Shown: positions 28,868-38,616 of the stretch, one piece after another
Numbering within the stretch: position 1 is the first letter of the stretch
Layout of the letters: each line of letters opens with the position of its first letter
Source of the DNA: Bifidobacterium sp. ESL0704
Lineage (GTDB): Bacteria; Actinomycetota; Actinomycetes; Actinomycetales; Bifidobacteriaceae
Assembly: GCF_029392075.1 (NCBI RefSeq)
Contig: NZ_CP113929.1
Span: 310,001 to 374,000 of the forward strand
Length of the DNA stretch: 64,000 nucleotides
Reading direction: 5' to 3'
Position numbers and translations under genes: made by a program
The notes under the pieces: generated by a model
Database searches by the model: none
What the model was told of the DNA's origin: nothing
The model's input: the letters and a program-made list of their open reading frames with translations, nothing else

Positions 28868-30508
28868 GTGCGTGCAGGAATGATTGCTGGCCAAGGCGTT
28901 TCGCAGGATACAGAGGATGCCGATGACGTTGACGGGCGTGTTTCCCATCGCTGGCAAAATGCACAGTCATTTGAGGCCGGGAGTGCTCAAGAATACGGGA
29001 TATCCGATTTTCTCGTGTTTCTTAGGCGTTTCCCTGGTGAGACTCTTATCTCTATGCTGTTCCTTTTGCTTGCATTCGGTCAGAAGCTCTTCACCAACAG
29101 GTTCTCGATCGATACCCAATCCATGATTCAAAGATCTGATTACCTGTACGAATCGTGGTTCAAGCTTGAACGCTTCGGCTTGGTCTGGATGAAGCGGTTG
29201 ATCGGCGTTAGTTGGTACAACAATGCTCTGGCTTCGTTCCTTATGGTGGTTCTCTTGGGCGTGGCTGCTGTGGTCTGGGCCTATCTTTTTTATGGGGTCA
29301 GCGCGGACAAGCAGACGTTTCATCCGGCATTTTTCATGATTCCTTTCGTGGCCTCGCCGGTTATGGCGGAGCAGCTAGGTTTTCTGCTGCAGGGTCCCGA
29401 AATCGACATCTCCATGATGCTTGTTGCCGTTTCCCTGATGTTCCTGGTCAACGGTATGCGTAAAAAATCGTGGTGGCGTTGCGCTCTTTCCATATTCTTC
29501 GCGGCTTTCGCGTTCTCTGCCTATGCCGCTATGATCACCATGTTCGTACCTGCGGTCGCCATGATGGTTCTGTTCCAATGCCGTCACCAGAAGAACATGG
29601 GCCGTAAGCCATGGGTGTTTATCGGGGTTTCCGCAGTGGTGTGCCTGTTGGCGTACGTAATGTATTTCGGCGTCAATAAAATCGTGATGAAAGCGATGGG
29701 TGTCAATGCCAACGCTTACATATCGGATCAATCCAGATGGGGCACCGATTCGTTGCGCACGATAATGAATGCCATTGAGCAACATTTTGCGCAGATGTAC
29801 AAAGGCCAGGGGATTTACTATTCGTTGTTATTCGCGATTTTGGCCGCGGTGTTTGTCGCTTATGTACTGGTGCTTGCTTTGTGCAGGAAAGTGAGCCCGT
29901 TCTATCTGATTATTGCGTTTTTGGTTTATTTATCTCCGATGCTAATGACAGTGATTCTGGGGTCCGGAGCTTTAGTGAGAACTGAAATCTCATACCCATT
30001 GGCATTTGCATTTGTGATGCTCTTTATTGGTGACGAGTTGTGTGGTCTAAGGGTGAAAGTCGGCAGCGTGTTCGCTTGCTTATTGGTTTTGGTTGTGGGA
30101 TTGAACCAAGGGTTTATCACCAACCGTATCTTTTATACCGAGTCGGTGGTCTACGATCAGGATGTTCTGTTGTCTCGTTCGATAGCGGACAGAATCGGCG
30201 AATTGGGCGATGGGGAGATACCTCGTGAGCCTGTGGTCTTTGAAGGAAGTCACGCTTCCTCTTGTAATAAGGATTGTTTCAGTACAGATCAGATTGATCT
30301 TGTCGGGCGTTCGCTTTTCGACATCACGTTTTCAACCCAGCACGGTACTTGGGTGAAGGACCAGTTCATGGGTGCGCAAGGTTTCCAATACAGCTTTCCG
30401 ACAGCGAAACAGATCGAAAACGCTGATGCCAAGGCCGAGCATTTGCCGCTCTGGCCCGCCAAAGGCAGCGTTGCGAAAGAGGAAGGCTATATCATCGTCA
30501 ATTTCTGA
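28868..30508 (+). CDS. GtrII-like glucosyltransferase (GT-C fold membrane protein)
   Basis: A polytopic membrane protein of about 546 aa with roughly ten helices and a C-terminal extracytoplasmic tail. It matches the glucosyltransferase GtrII type (IDTQSMIQRSDYLYESWFKL after the first helix, then FLLQGPEIDISMMLVAVSLM). Such enzymes transfer a sugar from a polyprenyl-phosphate donor to a polysaccharide outside the membrane. The GtrB-like gene (33010) and GtrA-like gene (40217) could supply and flip that donor. The start is GTG 28868, seven bases after GGGGAGGA; the TTG at 28841 is upstream of this site. The sugar transferred is not known. Confidence 0.8.
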   Translation: MRAGMIAGQGVSQDTEDADDVDGRVSHRWQNAQSFEAGSAQEYGISDFLVFLRRFPGETLISMLFLLLAFGQKLFTNRFSIDTQSMIQRSDYLYESWFKLERFGLVWMKRLIGVSWYNNALASFLMVVLLGVAAVVWAYLFYGVSADKQTFHPAFFMIPFVASPVMAEQLGFLLQGPEIDISMMLVAVSLMFLVNGMRKKSWWRCALSIFFAAFAFSAYAAMITMFVPAVAMMVLFQCRHQKNMGRKPWVFIGVSAVVCLLAYVMYFGVNKIVMKAMGVNANAYISDQSRWGTDSLRTIMNAIEQHFAQMYKGQGIYYSLLFAILAAVFVAYVLVLALCRKVSPFYLIIAFLVYLSPMLMTVILGSGALVRTEISYPLAFAFVMLFIGDELCGLRVKVGSVFACLLVLVVGLNQGFITNRIFYTESVVYDQDVLLSRSIADRIGELGDGEIPREPVVFEGSHASSCNKDCFSTDQIDLVGRSLFDITFSTQHGTWVKDQFMGAQGFQYSFPTAKQIENADAKAEHLPLWPAKGSVAKEEGYIIVNF

Positions 30509-30594
30509 GGCAACCCGAACGTTTCCTCTTCCTCCGGACTCAGGGAGTTCAGGCGGGGACTGATGGCGACTTATGGGAGCTTCGACCCGAATAA

Positions 30595-32796
30595 TCAGTC
30601 TTTAAGGAAATCGGTATCTTTCAGATACCCCTTTCCGGCAGTCATATCGTACTGTATCAGTTGATAGTCGTGGAGCAGTTTCGCCGAGGATGCATTGAGC
30701 GAATCAGGAGCCATCACCGCCCCGTTTGCATCCAGATAGACAGGTTGGTCGTCGTTATTTCCTCCTGATGCTGCCGGGCCGGTCGCCGCGATGCTCTGGT
30801 GCATCAGCGTCAGGAATGCCAGATAGGGGCTGACTTTCGCATTCAAGTGCTCGGCGAGTTGGGCCGGGAAATAGTTCGGGGAAGTGATTTTGGCGTCGGT
30901 GTCCGGCAGTTTGGTGTTGGCGCTCGCGGAAGCGGCGTTCGACCAGATGAAATAGTCCGTCTGATGCAGGGCCAGCGTGTTTGCGGGGTCGGCATAGGCC
31001 GTGTCATAGATGCCGGGCAGGTGGTCTCCATACCACAACACGGTGATGGGTTTGTCGATTGCATTGAGGGAATCCAAGAAGCTCTGCGTTGCCGAATCGG
31101 TGTAGTCGACACCTTTGACGTAGGTATCGATGGAGCTTTTTTCGTCCTGATCAAGATTGGCGGTGCTGGTGTTCTCGTTGGCGAATTGGTTGTCTGCATA
31201 CCAATTGCTATACGGGGAATGGTTCTGGATGGTGACCACTTGCAGGAACTGTTGGGAATCAGGACTGATTCTTTTCAGGGTCTCATCGTATAACGATTCG
31301 TCGGAAGCGTATGGGGCGCTGTCTATGGCTTTGACGTCTTTGAGCGTGTTCGGTCCGTCGGCGGCATAGAATTTCGAGAACTTGTATTTCTTCGGATAAA
31401 TGGTGTTTCTGAAGTACATTTCTCCCGAATAGCCATGCAAGGCTATGGAACTCTTCGGCCCGTGGGCTTGGTTCCAGAGCTGATTGAGGCTTGGGGTCCA
31501 GCGTTGTCTGGGAACCAGCTGCTGGTAAGCGCTCGAGAATGAGGGATCGAAATTCGCCATACTCAAACCGGTGAACGCCTGGTACTCCATATTGGCGGTT
31601 CCTCCGCCGTAACCTGCGGAAAGCATCAGGCCGGAAGTGGTCGTGCTTTCCAGTTGGCGGATATTGGGCATCGGATCTTCGCTATACGAAATTCCGGGAA
31701 CACGTAACGGATCCGAGAACGACTCCGAAAGGACCATGATGACGGTGTTGTCGGTAAGGTTTTGAGAGCGTTGTGTATTGATTTGCTGGGCCTGATCGCT
31801 GTATCTCTTCACCAGATCGGTCATGGTCGCCTTGCTGTAACCGCGGGGTCGCTCCATGACTTTCGTGTGCAGTAAACGCAGGAAGGTGATGGCTGGCCCA
31901 TTAGTGTACGCATCGGTTATCTCGCCGCTGGGAACAGGGAAATCCGACAGGCGGTGCGCGAACCGTTGCGGCAGTGAGCCTTCGGTGCCGAGGCCGAAGG
32001 AAAAACCGAGCAGCAGGCACAATGAAATCAGAACGGAGACGAGGCGAGCCAGATTATGCCTGATGACGTTCTTCGAGGCAGTAGGGTGCCTCCACGAAGT
32101 TTCGATAATTCCTTTTCGCTTGTCTGCAAACTGCACAAGCACGCATACGGCAATGAGCAGTACGAGCCATAAGACCCCTTTGACCACCAGCGGCTTTTGA
32201 TTTTCTGGAACAAAAGAAAGCAGTTTTCCGCCGGTGCCGCCCGCGATAAAATGTAGATCCGAGGGGACGACGGATTCATTGCGTAGGGGGACCTTGATTT
32301 TGTTTGCGACGCTGAATACGAGTGCGGTGACCGTGAATATCGCGCTCGCGATCCAGAACCTGTTGATCAGCAGGATCAGAACAAGGTAGGCGAGCCCGAG
32401 AACCAGAATGTTGAGGATGAACTGGTATTTGCCGAACAGCCACATTTTTGTCACAAAGAACGTCAGCTGGCCTTTGACGCTTTGATAGCCTGCGAGCGTT
32501 TGGTCCTGATTCGGTACTTTAGGCTCGACAAGTACGCTCCACTCAAGCATGAGGGTCGTGAATATGGTGATGGCGATGAAAACCAGTATGTAGACGATCG
32601 GATGGAATTTGATGCGTTTGTCCCATAGCCGTTTCGCCGCATCGGGGAGGTGAAATTTTGGAGTGCGCTCCACGGGGACGCTGCTCTTTTTATGTGCGGG
32701 AAAGTGGTGAATGGCAGACGTTACATGGTCCGGCTCGTCCTCTGTGTGCGGACGAGGAGGAATCACGTTCGGTGTGGCATTCTTCATAGCGTTCAT
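30595..32796 (-). CDS. LTA synthase-like phosphoglycerol transferase (sulfatase fold)
   Basis: A membrane enzyme of 733 aa with five N-terminal helices (to about residue 285) and an extracellular sulfatase-like domain. NTVIMVLSESFSDP carries the metal-binding Glu and the nucleophile region. YGGGTANMEYQAFTGLS, SIALHGYSGEMYFR and VLWYGDHLPGIYD follow. Family members include LtaS and streptococcal GacH/SccH, which put glycerol phosphate on lipid or polysaccharide acceptors. Its place beside Gtr-type and rhamnan genes favours a GacH-like decorating role over classical lipoteichoic acid synthesis, but that is inference. It converges on the GtrII-like gene. Confidence 0.85.
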   Translation of the reverse strand: MNAMKNATPNVIPPRPHTEDEPDHVTSAIHHFPAHKKSSVPVERTPKFHLPDAAKRLWDKRIKFHPIVYILVFIAITIFTTLMLEWSVLVEPKVPNQDQTLAGYQSVKGQLTFFVTKMWLFGKYQFILNILVLGLAYLVLILLINRFWIASAIFTVTALVFSVANKIKVPLRNESVVPSDLHFIAGGTGGKLLSFVPENQKPLVVKGVLWLVLLIAVCVLVQFADKRKGIIETSWRHPTASKNVIRHNLARLVSVLISLCLLLGFSFGLGTEGSLPQRFAHRLSDFPVPSGEITDAYTNGPAITFLRLLHTKVMERPRGYSKATMTDLVKRYSDQAQQINTQRSQNLTDNTVIMVLSESFSDPLRVPGISYSEDPMPNIRQLESTTTSGLMLSAGYGGGTANMEYQAFTGLSMANFDPSFSSAYQQLVPRQRWTPSLNQLWNQAHGPKSSIALHGYSGEMYFRNTIYPKKYKFSKFYAADGPNTLKDVKAIDSAPYASDESLYDETLKRISPDSQQFLQVVTIQNHSPYSNWYADNQFANENTSTANLDQDEKSSIDTYVKGVDYTDSATQSFLDSLNAIDKPITVLWYGDHLPGIYDTAYADPANTLALHQTDYFIWSNAASASANTKLPDTDAKITSPNYFPAQLAEHLNAKVSPYLAFLTLMHQSIAATGPAASGGNNDDQPVYLDANGAVMAPDSLNASSAKLLHDYQLIQYDMTAGKGYLKDTDFLKD

Positions 32797-32907
32797 GATA
32801 TCAGTCAGCGAAAACGATACTATCTGTTTTGTTGGATACCGATAGAACGGTTTGCCTAACGTTGGTGGTGCTTCGTCCGGGATGGGGAAAGCGTGCTTGT
32901 AAGACCT

Positions 32908-32931
32908 AGCCCGGCCGATCCGAGCCGGGCT
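32908..32931 (-). terminator. GC-rich hairpin downstream of the GtrB-like gene
   Basis: AGCCCGGC (32908-32915) pairs with GCCGGGCT (32924-32931). It lies 80 bp past the stop of the minus-strand glycosyltransferase gene. No T run follows, so termination is possible but not certain. Confidence 0.45.
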
Positions 32932-33009
32932 GGCTTCGGTGCTGTGGTTTTCAATGGAAAACGTTGCTGCCGCGCGAGATGAAAATTCACCGGTTGCAAG
33001 GCGTTTCCG

Positions 33010-34035
33010 CTATTGTTCCCGTTCGTCCGTCTTGTCGTCGGGACGGATGAGTTCCTCTTCGATCAGATAGTTCGGGCGGTTTTTCGTCTGGGTGAATATT
33101 CTTCCCAGATATTCCCCGATAATACCCAAGCTCAGCAGTTGGATGCCGCCCAATATGAGTACGACGATAAGGGTTGAGGCGTAACCCGGGACGTCTATGC
33201 CGGTCGAAAGCGTGCGTATGAATACGACAATCGCATAGATGATGGCGAGAAGCGAGGTGATGCAGCCGCACCATGTCGCGATTTTCAGAGGGGCCGTTGT
33301 GAAACTGGTAATCCCGTCCATAGCCAAATGCACGAGCTGGAAATAGTTCCATTTCGTCTTGCCCTGCTTGCGTTCGTCGCGGTCGTAAAGGAATTCTATT
33401 TTCTTGAACCCGATCCAGCTGAACAGCGCCTTGGAATTGCGTTCGGATTCGTCAAGCTGCTGCAGCGCATGGATGCACTTGCGGTCCAGCAGGCGAAAAT
33501 CGCCGGTATCTTTCTGAATGGTTACACGGGAAACTTTTTGCAGGATTTGATAATAAAGGTGGCTGGTGGCTTTCTTCAGCCAGCTTTCGCCCTTTCTGCT
33601 TCTGCGGCGTGCGTAGACGTCCTCGTATCCCTGCCGCCATAGATCCACCATTTCGGGAATCAGCTCCGGGGGGTCCTGCAGGTCGGCGTCGATGATCACA
33701 AGTCCGTCGGTGTGGACGTTCATGATACCTGCGAACATCGCTTTTTCCTTACCGAAATTGCGGGAAAGGAAAATGTATTCGACGTATCGGTGGGTGGACG
33801 CGTATTCTTTGATGAGTTTTCGGGTTCCGTCGCTTGACCCGTCATCGACAAAGAGAAGAGTGTACGAAACCGGCTTATCGGGATTGGTGATAAGGGCTTC
33901 GGTTCGTTTGAAAAGGGTCGGAAGCGATTCTTCCTCGTTAAAGCAGGGCACGAGAATCGTAAGCGTCTTTTTGGCGTTGCCGGTCGTTCCTGCGGCGTTG
34001 CGTCGCGCCGTCCCCTTGCTGTCAGAGTGTTGCAT
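33010..34035 (-). CDS. GtrB-like polyprenyl-phosphate glycosyltransferase (GT2)
   Basis: A GT2 enzyme of 341 aa that attaches a sugar to undecaprenyl phosphate on the inner membrane face. The GT2 core has TILVPCFNEEESLPTLFKRT, LFVDDGSSDGTRKLI, FLSRNFGKEKAMFAGI and IDADLQDPPELIPEM. Two C-terminal membrane helices (residues about 255-320) end in IIGEYLGRIFTQTKNRP, typical of the GtrB/ArnC/DPM1 group. The product would feed the GtrII-like GT-C transferase. The closest functional analogues by context are streptococcal GacI and phage GtrB. The donor sugar is unknown. Confidence 0.92.
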   Translation of the reverse strand: MQHSDSKGTARRNAAGTTGNAKKTLTILVPCFNEEESLPTLFKRTEALITNPDKPVSYTLLFVDDGSSDGTRKLIKEYASTHRYVEYIFLSRNFGKEKAMFAGIMNVHTDGLVIIDADLQDPPELIPEMVDLWRQGYEDVYARRRSRKGESWLKKATSHLYYQILQKVSRVTIQKDTGDFRLLDRKCIHALQQLDESERNSKALFSWIGFKKIEFLYDRDERKQGKTKWNYFQLVHLAMDGITSFTTAPLKIATWCGCITSLLAIIYAIVVFIRTLSTGIDVPGYASTLIVVLILGGIQLLSLGIIGEYLGRIFTQTKNRPNYLIEEELIRPDDKTDEREQ

Positions 34036-34303
34036 GTCGACTAACCCTTTCGGTGATTTCTTCTACAATAGTAGTGTAGTCATAAGAACGGTGCCGTGGT
34101 GGTCAATACGAATATATTGTCTTTAATGGGGCATTGCTCGGGTCCCGAAACGGATATGGCATGAATTGCGGTTCTGGCCTCTATAAAAGGGGCCGTATGG
34201 TGTGCTATTTTGTCAATACGGTATCGGCGTATCGGTAATCGTTGAAATCTGAGTTTGAAAGATCGATTCCTTGGTGTGGACGAGTGCGAAAGGCGGTTGG
34301 GCA

Positions 34304-35251
34304 ATGCGTATAGCGGCGGGAATGGTGACGTTTAACCCCGCTCTGGACGATTTGCGGGCCAGCGTGCCTGCGTTGCTGAAGCAGGTCGAGGCGCTGGTTG
34401 TCGTCGACAACGGGTCGGGCAACGTGGGCGACATCGCGAGTTTCGTGGAGGACTATCCGCAAGTCATCTTGCTGCGTAACGGCAAGAATCTTGGCGTTGC
34501 GACGGCGCTGAACCGTATTTTCGAATGGGCGCAAAAGGCCGGTTTTGATTGGGTGCTCACGCTGGACGATGATTCCGAGATTCCCGACGGCATGATCGAC
34601 GGGTACCGGCGTTGCTTGAAGGACCGGGACGATGCAGCGGCTGCCAATCTCGGATTGTTGAATGATTCCGGTGGTGTCTCGGCTTCCGGGAATAGCGGCG
34701 ACGGATCTAAGCGGGCGAATGGTTTCAAAGGTTCGGCTAGGGTCGGCATTGTCTGCCCGTTGCTCGTCAACCGCAGGGACGGCACCGTTTTTCACAGCAA
34801 ACGAAACGAAAGCGAATGCATCACGTCCGGCAGTTTGACCAGCGTTTCTGCATGGCGGGCGATCGGCGGGTTTGACGATTGGCTGTTTATCGACGGGGTG
34901 GATTTCGATTTCTCGCGTCGGCTGGTGGCTGCGGGATATCCGATTGTCGAATGCAAGGCGGTGCTCATGCCGCATCAGATCGGCGAAAGCCGGACGATCA
35001 ACCTCGGCTTCAAGCATCCGATCGCGTGGAATCACGCGCCGTTCCGCTGGTATTATATCGAACGCAACCAGCTGTATATCGACAAAAAACTCGGGGTATA
35101 TTCCTGGCCTCGCTCGCTCGCGCGCATTGCCCAAGACATGCTTATCGTTTTGCTGTTCGAACGTAACAAAGGCAAGAAAATCGGCGCGATGCTGCGCGGC
35201 TGGCGTGCCGGCAAGCGTAAGATTCGCGGGATGAAAGTCAAAACGAAATAG
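34304..35251 (+). CDS. Family 2 glycosyltransferase (rhamnosyltransferase-like)
   Basis: A soluble or peripheral GT2 enzyme of 315 aa. Its segments RIAAGMVTFNPALDDLRASV, LVVVDNGSGN, KNLGVATALNRIFEWA and VLTLDDDSEIP (DxD type) match rhamnosyltransferases of the RfbF/RgpB group. The stretch WRAIGGFDDWLFIDGVDFDF holds the acceptor-binding region. AGGCGG stands before ATG 34304, so the upstream part of the frame (from 34271) is not used. It probably adds rhamnose to the chain. It is divergent from the GtrB-like gene, with 268 bp between them. Confidence 0.88.
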   Translation: MRIAAGMVTFNPALDDLRASVPALLKQVEALVVVDNGSGNVGDIASFVEDYPQVILLRNGKNLGVATALNRIFEWAQKAGFDWVLTLDDDSEIPDGMIDGYRRCLKDRDDAAAANLGLLNDSGGVSASGNSGDGSKRANGFKGSARVGIVCPLLVNRRDGTVFHSKRNESECITSGSLTSVSAWRAIGGFDDWLFIDGVDFDFSRRLVAAGYPIVECKAVLMPHQIGESRTINLGFKHPIAWNHAPFRWYYIERNQLYIDKKLGVYSWPRSLARIAQDMLIVLLFERNKGKKIGAMLRGWRAGKRKIRGMKVKTK

Positions 35252-35461
35252 GAAAAACAGCTGAGTCAATCTGACATATTTCTGCTGCGTGAATCTTTGA
35301 GTGTGTTCACTGATATCTATCTAATGCGAAAGGCGTTCCCGCTTTCTGCTTCACATGCGGATTTGTCGATTCATTGAAGATGCAGAACATATCAGCCAAA
35401 TGATATTGCAATTGCGTGGAGATATCCTTTGGCTGAACTGGAGTCAAGAATATCGTGCGCA

Positions 35462-36562
35462 TCACTTCATATTCTTGATTTCGCGGTCGTAGACGAATTT
35501 TTCGGCCAGGCGGATCAGGCGGAGGGTGGCGCATTCAGCGCGTTGGGCCAAGCTGAGATTACCCAATGCTTTGGCAGTCTGTCGATTGTCGTTGTTGGCG
35601 GTCTCAAGAGTCCGCGAGATATCGTTTTGTGATTCTGGCGTGACGTTTTTGATCTCTTTGTTCTCTTTGCCTTCGCGAGACTCCAGTTTCGCGGCCTGCT
35701 GCTCGTACTTGTTGTTGCTTACCAGCGTGTAGTAGCTGCGGGCGGGAAGCACACCGTTTTCGCGGCAGATGTCCATGTTTTTGAGCGATGCGGCGACATG
35801 GTCGTGATAGAACGAGGCGCTGCGCATGTTGTGGGTCACCGAATCCGGTCGTTGCAGCCAATTGTAGAGATTGACGTCAATGTCGGCGACAGTGCCCATT
35901 CGCGCATAGAGCTTGCACGCGGTGGCGGTGTCCTGGGCGTAGACGCCTTCGGGGAAACGGATACCATCCCAGAGTTCGCGGCGGTAAAGACGGCACCAGT
36001 TGGCTTCGTTGAAATATTTCGTTTCGGTTTTGCGGCCGAGCGCGTCGCCGAGGATGCGCAGTGATTTGCAGAATACCGTCTGATAAGCGTGGAGTGGATG
36101 AGAGAAAACCGTTGTCTTTTGGGGATTCGGCGCGCCTTGCTGCGCAACGGCTGCGACTTCGCTGAGCTGCGAGACGCCGAATTGACGCCAACGTGCCTTG
36201 CTCATGTCCGCGTCCGTCGAGACGAGGGCGTGCAGCAGCAGCTCGATGTTGCGCCGGTCGAGGATGTCGTCGTTGTCTGAGAATGCGATGTATTCGCCGT
36301 GGGCCGCGTCAAGTCCGGCGTTCTGGGCCCTGCCGATACCCCCGTTGACTTGGTGAATCACCTTGACCCGTTGGTCGGCGGCCGCGTATTGATCGCATAG
36401 TTCCGCCGACTTGTCCGTTGAACCGTCATCGATAAGGATGATTTCGAGGTTCCGATAGCTCTGCCCCACAATCGAATCCATGCAATAGTGCAGGTAATCG
36501 GCTGCGTTGTAAACGGGGACGATGATGGAAACGAGTGGCTCCGCGGTATTGGTCATATCCAT
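35462..36562 (-). CDS. Family 2 glycosyltransferase
   Basis: A GT2 enzyme of about 366 aa. The catalytic N-terminal domain has VSIIVPVYNAADYLHYCMDS, NLEIILIDDGSTDKS, NGGIGRAQNAGLDAAHGEYI and FSDNDDIL with the DxD-like metal site. The C-terminal third is helical and polar (residues about 290-366) with a Glu/Lys-rich patch (KLESREGKENKEIK) and no clear homology. ATG 36562 or 36556 is the likely start, because the frame beyond it lacks conserved sequence. Neither has a strong ribosome site. It likely builds part of the same surface glycan. Confidence 0.85.
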   Translation of the reverse strand: MDMTNTAEPLVSIIVPVYNAADYLHYCMDSIVGQSYRNLEIILIDDGSTDKSAELCDQYAAADQRVKVIHQVNGGIGRAQNAGLDAAHGEYIAFSDNDDILDRRNIELLLHALVSTDADMSKARWRQFGVSQLSEVAAVAQQGAPNPQKTTVFSHPLHAYQTVFCKSLRILGDALGRKTETKYFNEANWCRLYRRELWDGIRFPEGVYAQDTATACKLYARMGTVADIDVNLYNWLQRPDSVTHNMRSASFYHDHVAASLKNMDICRENGVLPARSYYTLVSNNKYEQQAAKLESREGKENKEIKNVTPESQNDISRTLETANNDNRQTAKALGNLSLAQRAECATLRLIRLAEKFVYDREIKNMK

Positions 36563-36902
36563 AAGTGTAGAGAGTGGTGGCGAATGTTGAGGCAGACGAG
36601 ACGGTGAAGAAAAGGTGAATGCGCCAAATGAAAGTTCACACAAACCAATATCGCCTTCTCATTATCTTCACGTTCGTTCGCGCACAGTTCACAAATCGAT
36701 TTCTAGACTCGGAAACCGGTAGGCAATCAATGCCGATACCGGTGACGTGAGAAGCCACGATAGATGTTGGCAAGCAATATCGAAGCATGCTGTGTCGGTC
36801 TTAATCGCAAAGTCGGTTTCGAGCTGGGAATGGCGATGTATGGTCGCAAGGGTGTTGAGGTATTGATCGCCGTTGTAGACGCGTGAAAGGTGATGGCTCA
36901 AG
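36563..36902. other. Divergent spacer before mvk
   Basis: About 340 bp between divergent genes. I see no gene, repeat array or terminator in it. AAAGGTGA (36886-36893) is the ribosome site for mvk. Confidence 0.4.
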
Positions 36903-38096
36903 ATGGTGCACATGGGGTATGGCGAGACCTGGGCGAAGGTCATTCTCATGGGCGAGCATTCCGTGGTGTACGGCTATCCGGCTGTTGCCGCGCCGCTGCT
37001 TTCGCTGAAGATGCGGGCCTGGGTCACGCCGGTGGCGTCGATGCAAAACAATGCTGAGACTTTTAGTGCCGCGGATTACGCTGCCTCAAATCACACTGCC
37101 TCAGATTACGATACTTTGAAAACTCCGAATCGCTATGCCGCAGGCTCGCGGTCTTCGCGCACGGTCATCAGCGATTTTCGTCATTGTGCATCTGTGTCTT
37201 TGGATTCTGGTTCCGATTTTGATTCCGATTCGCAAAAGCCTTGTGGCACCCTCAAAGCCTTGAATTATCAGGGTTCGCTTTCTGATGCCGGAAGCCGTTT
37301 CGGAGGTCTTGAACGTGCGGTCAAGGTCGCTACGGAATTCGCCGGTTATCCTGGTCTCGCTTTCGATGTGGTCACCGATAGTTCGTTCCCTGCAGGCCGT
37401 GGCATGGGTTCTTCGGCCGCCAGCGCTGGAGCTGTGATTCGCGCGATCCTTGACGCCTGCGATGTCAAGACGAGCGAGCAGCAGATTCTGAAGCTGACCA
37501 ACGAGGCTGAAATCATCACGCACGGCAACCCGTCCGGGCTCGACGCCGCGACGACCTGCTCGCGTGATCTGGTCGCCTTCGAATCCGGGGATATCGAGAA
37601 AATGCACGTCGACATGCCGGCTTACCTGGTGATTGCGGATTCAGGTATCGCCGGGAGTACGCGTGAGGCCGTGGGCAACGTTCATCAAGAGGACGAGCGG
37701 GATCATGCGCATATCAAGTCCGTCATGGACGAACTCGGCGAGCTGGCCCGCGCTTCGGAAACCGACCTCGAACTGGGGACGGTGGCGATGCTCGGCGAGC
37801 GCATGAACCGTGCGCACGGATTGCTCAATGAGCTCAACGTCAGCCATCCTCTGGTCAATCACCTGGTCGACGCGGCCCGCACGGCTGGGGCCAGCGGCGC
37901 GAAAATGACCGGCGGAGGTCTCGGCGGTTGCCTGATCGCTTTGGCCGCTGACGAGCAAAGTGCCAAGAACGTCAAGCGGACATTGCTGCATGAAGGCGCT
38001 CACGAGGTTTGGATTCATTCGCTGGCGGCCGCGCAGGCGGATGATGAGGCAGATGCCGAGTCAACTGCACGGCCCGCTGTCGTATCGCTTGCCTAG
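36903..38096 (+). CDS. mvk: Mevalonate kinase
   Basis: A GHMP-family kinase that phosphorylates mevalonate for isopentenyl diphosphate synthesis. It has 397 aa. Conserved elements are KVILMGEHSVVYGYPAVAAP, the ATP loop PAGRGMGSSAASAGAVIRAI, HGNPSGLDAATTCSRDLVAF and the GHMP C-terminal motif KMTGGGLGGCLIALA. It is roughly 70-80 residues longer than common bacterial mevalonate kinases, because a Ser/Asp-rich insert occupies residues 42-130 (NNAETFSAADYAASNHTASD is part of it) between the first strands. The start is ATG 36903 with AAAGGTGA nine bases upstream. mvaD follows after a repeat array. Confidence 0.94.
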   Translation: MVHMGYGETWAKVILMGEHSVVYGYPAVAAPLLSLKMRAWVTPVASMQNNAETFSAADYAASNHTASDYDTLKTPNRYAAGSRSSRTVISDFRHCASVSLDSGSDFDSDSQKPCGTLKALNYQGSLSDAGSRFGGLERAVKVATEFAGYPGLAFDVVTDSSFPAGRGMGSSAASAGAVIRAILDACDVKTSEQQILKLTNEAEIITHGNPSGLDAATTCSRDLVAFESGDIEKMHVDMPAYLVIADSGIAGSTREAVGNVHQEDERDHAHIKSVMDELGELARASETDLELGTVAMLGERMNRAHGLLNELNVSHPLVNHLVDAARTAGASGAKMTGGGLGGCLIALAADEQSAKNVKRTLLHEGAHEVWIHSLAAAQADDEADAESTARPAVVSLA

Positions 38097-38208
38097 TTGC
38101 GGGTGGTGCAGAAGTTTCTGCCAAGAGGCGGACGGCAACGATATTCCGATCTTGGCTCGGTAAGCAAAGACATTTGTAATTACGTCGGAATCTCATCAAT
38201 ACGAAGAA

Positions 38209-38388
38209 AATCACACTTTGCGACGATTTTTTGTGATTATCGGTGTACTTTTTGCCATCATGCAGAGAAAATCACGTTTTTGGGTCGGTTTCTGTGATTT
38301 CTTCGGCGGGCATGCAGAGAAGATCACGTTTTAGAGTCGGTTTCTGCGATTTCCGTTGTATTTCCGACGGTCATGCAGAGAAAATCAC
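38209..38388. repeat. Inverted-repeat array, family 1, second locus
   Basis: AATCAC-type right arms start at 38209, 38270, 38322 (one mismatch) and 38383, so spacing is 61, 52 and 61 bp. They alternate with GTGATT-type left arms. CATGCAGAGAAAATCAC occurs exactly at 38259-38275 and 38372-38388 and is the reverse complement of the copy at 5185-5201. The array lies between mvk and mvaD. Confidence 0.9.
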
Positions 38389-38616
38389 ATTTTTGGAATG
38401 TGCAGGTGATGTTCTGATGGGCTTGGATTTCGTGCAACGCGCTTGCGGTGTTCACGATGTGGCAGACGGATTAGGCAGAAGTCAGTGGAAGGCTCTGTGT
38501 CCTGTTCGCCGCAGACGACGCGAATTCTGCGGGTTTGGTAGATAGTGCCGCATTTGTATACCTTGATTGGCTGCGGCGGGATAGACTTTGAGATTGTGAA
38601 GATCGGTGTAACGGAT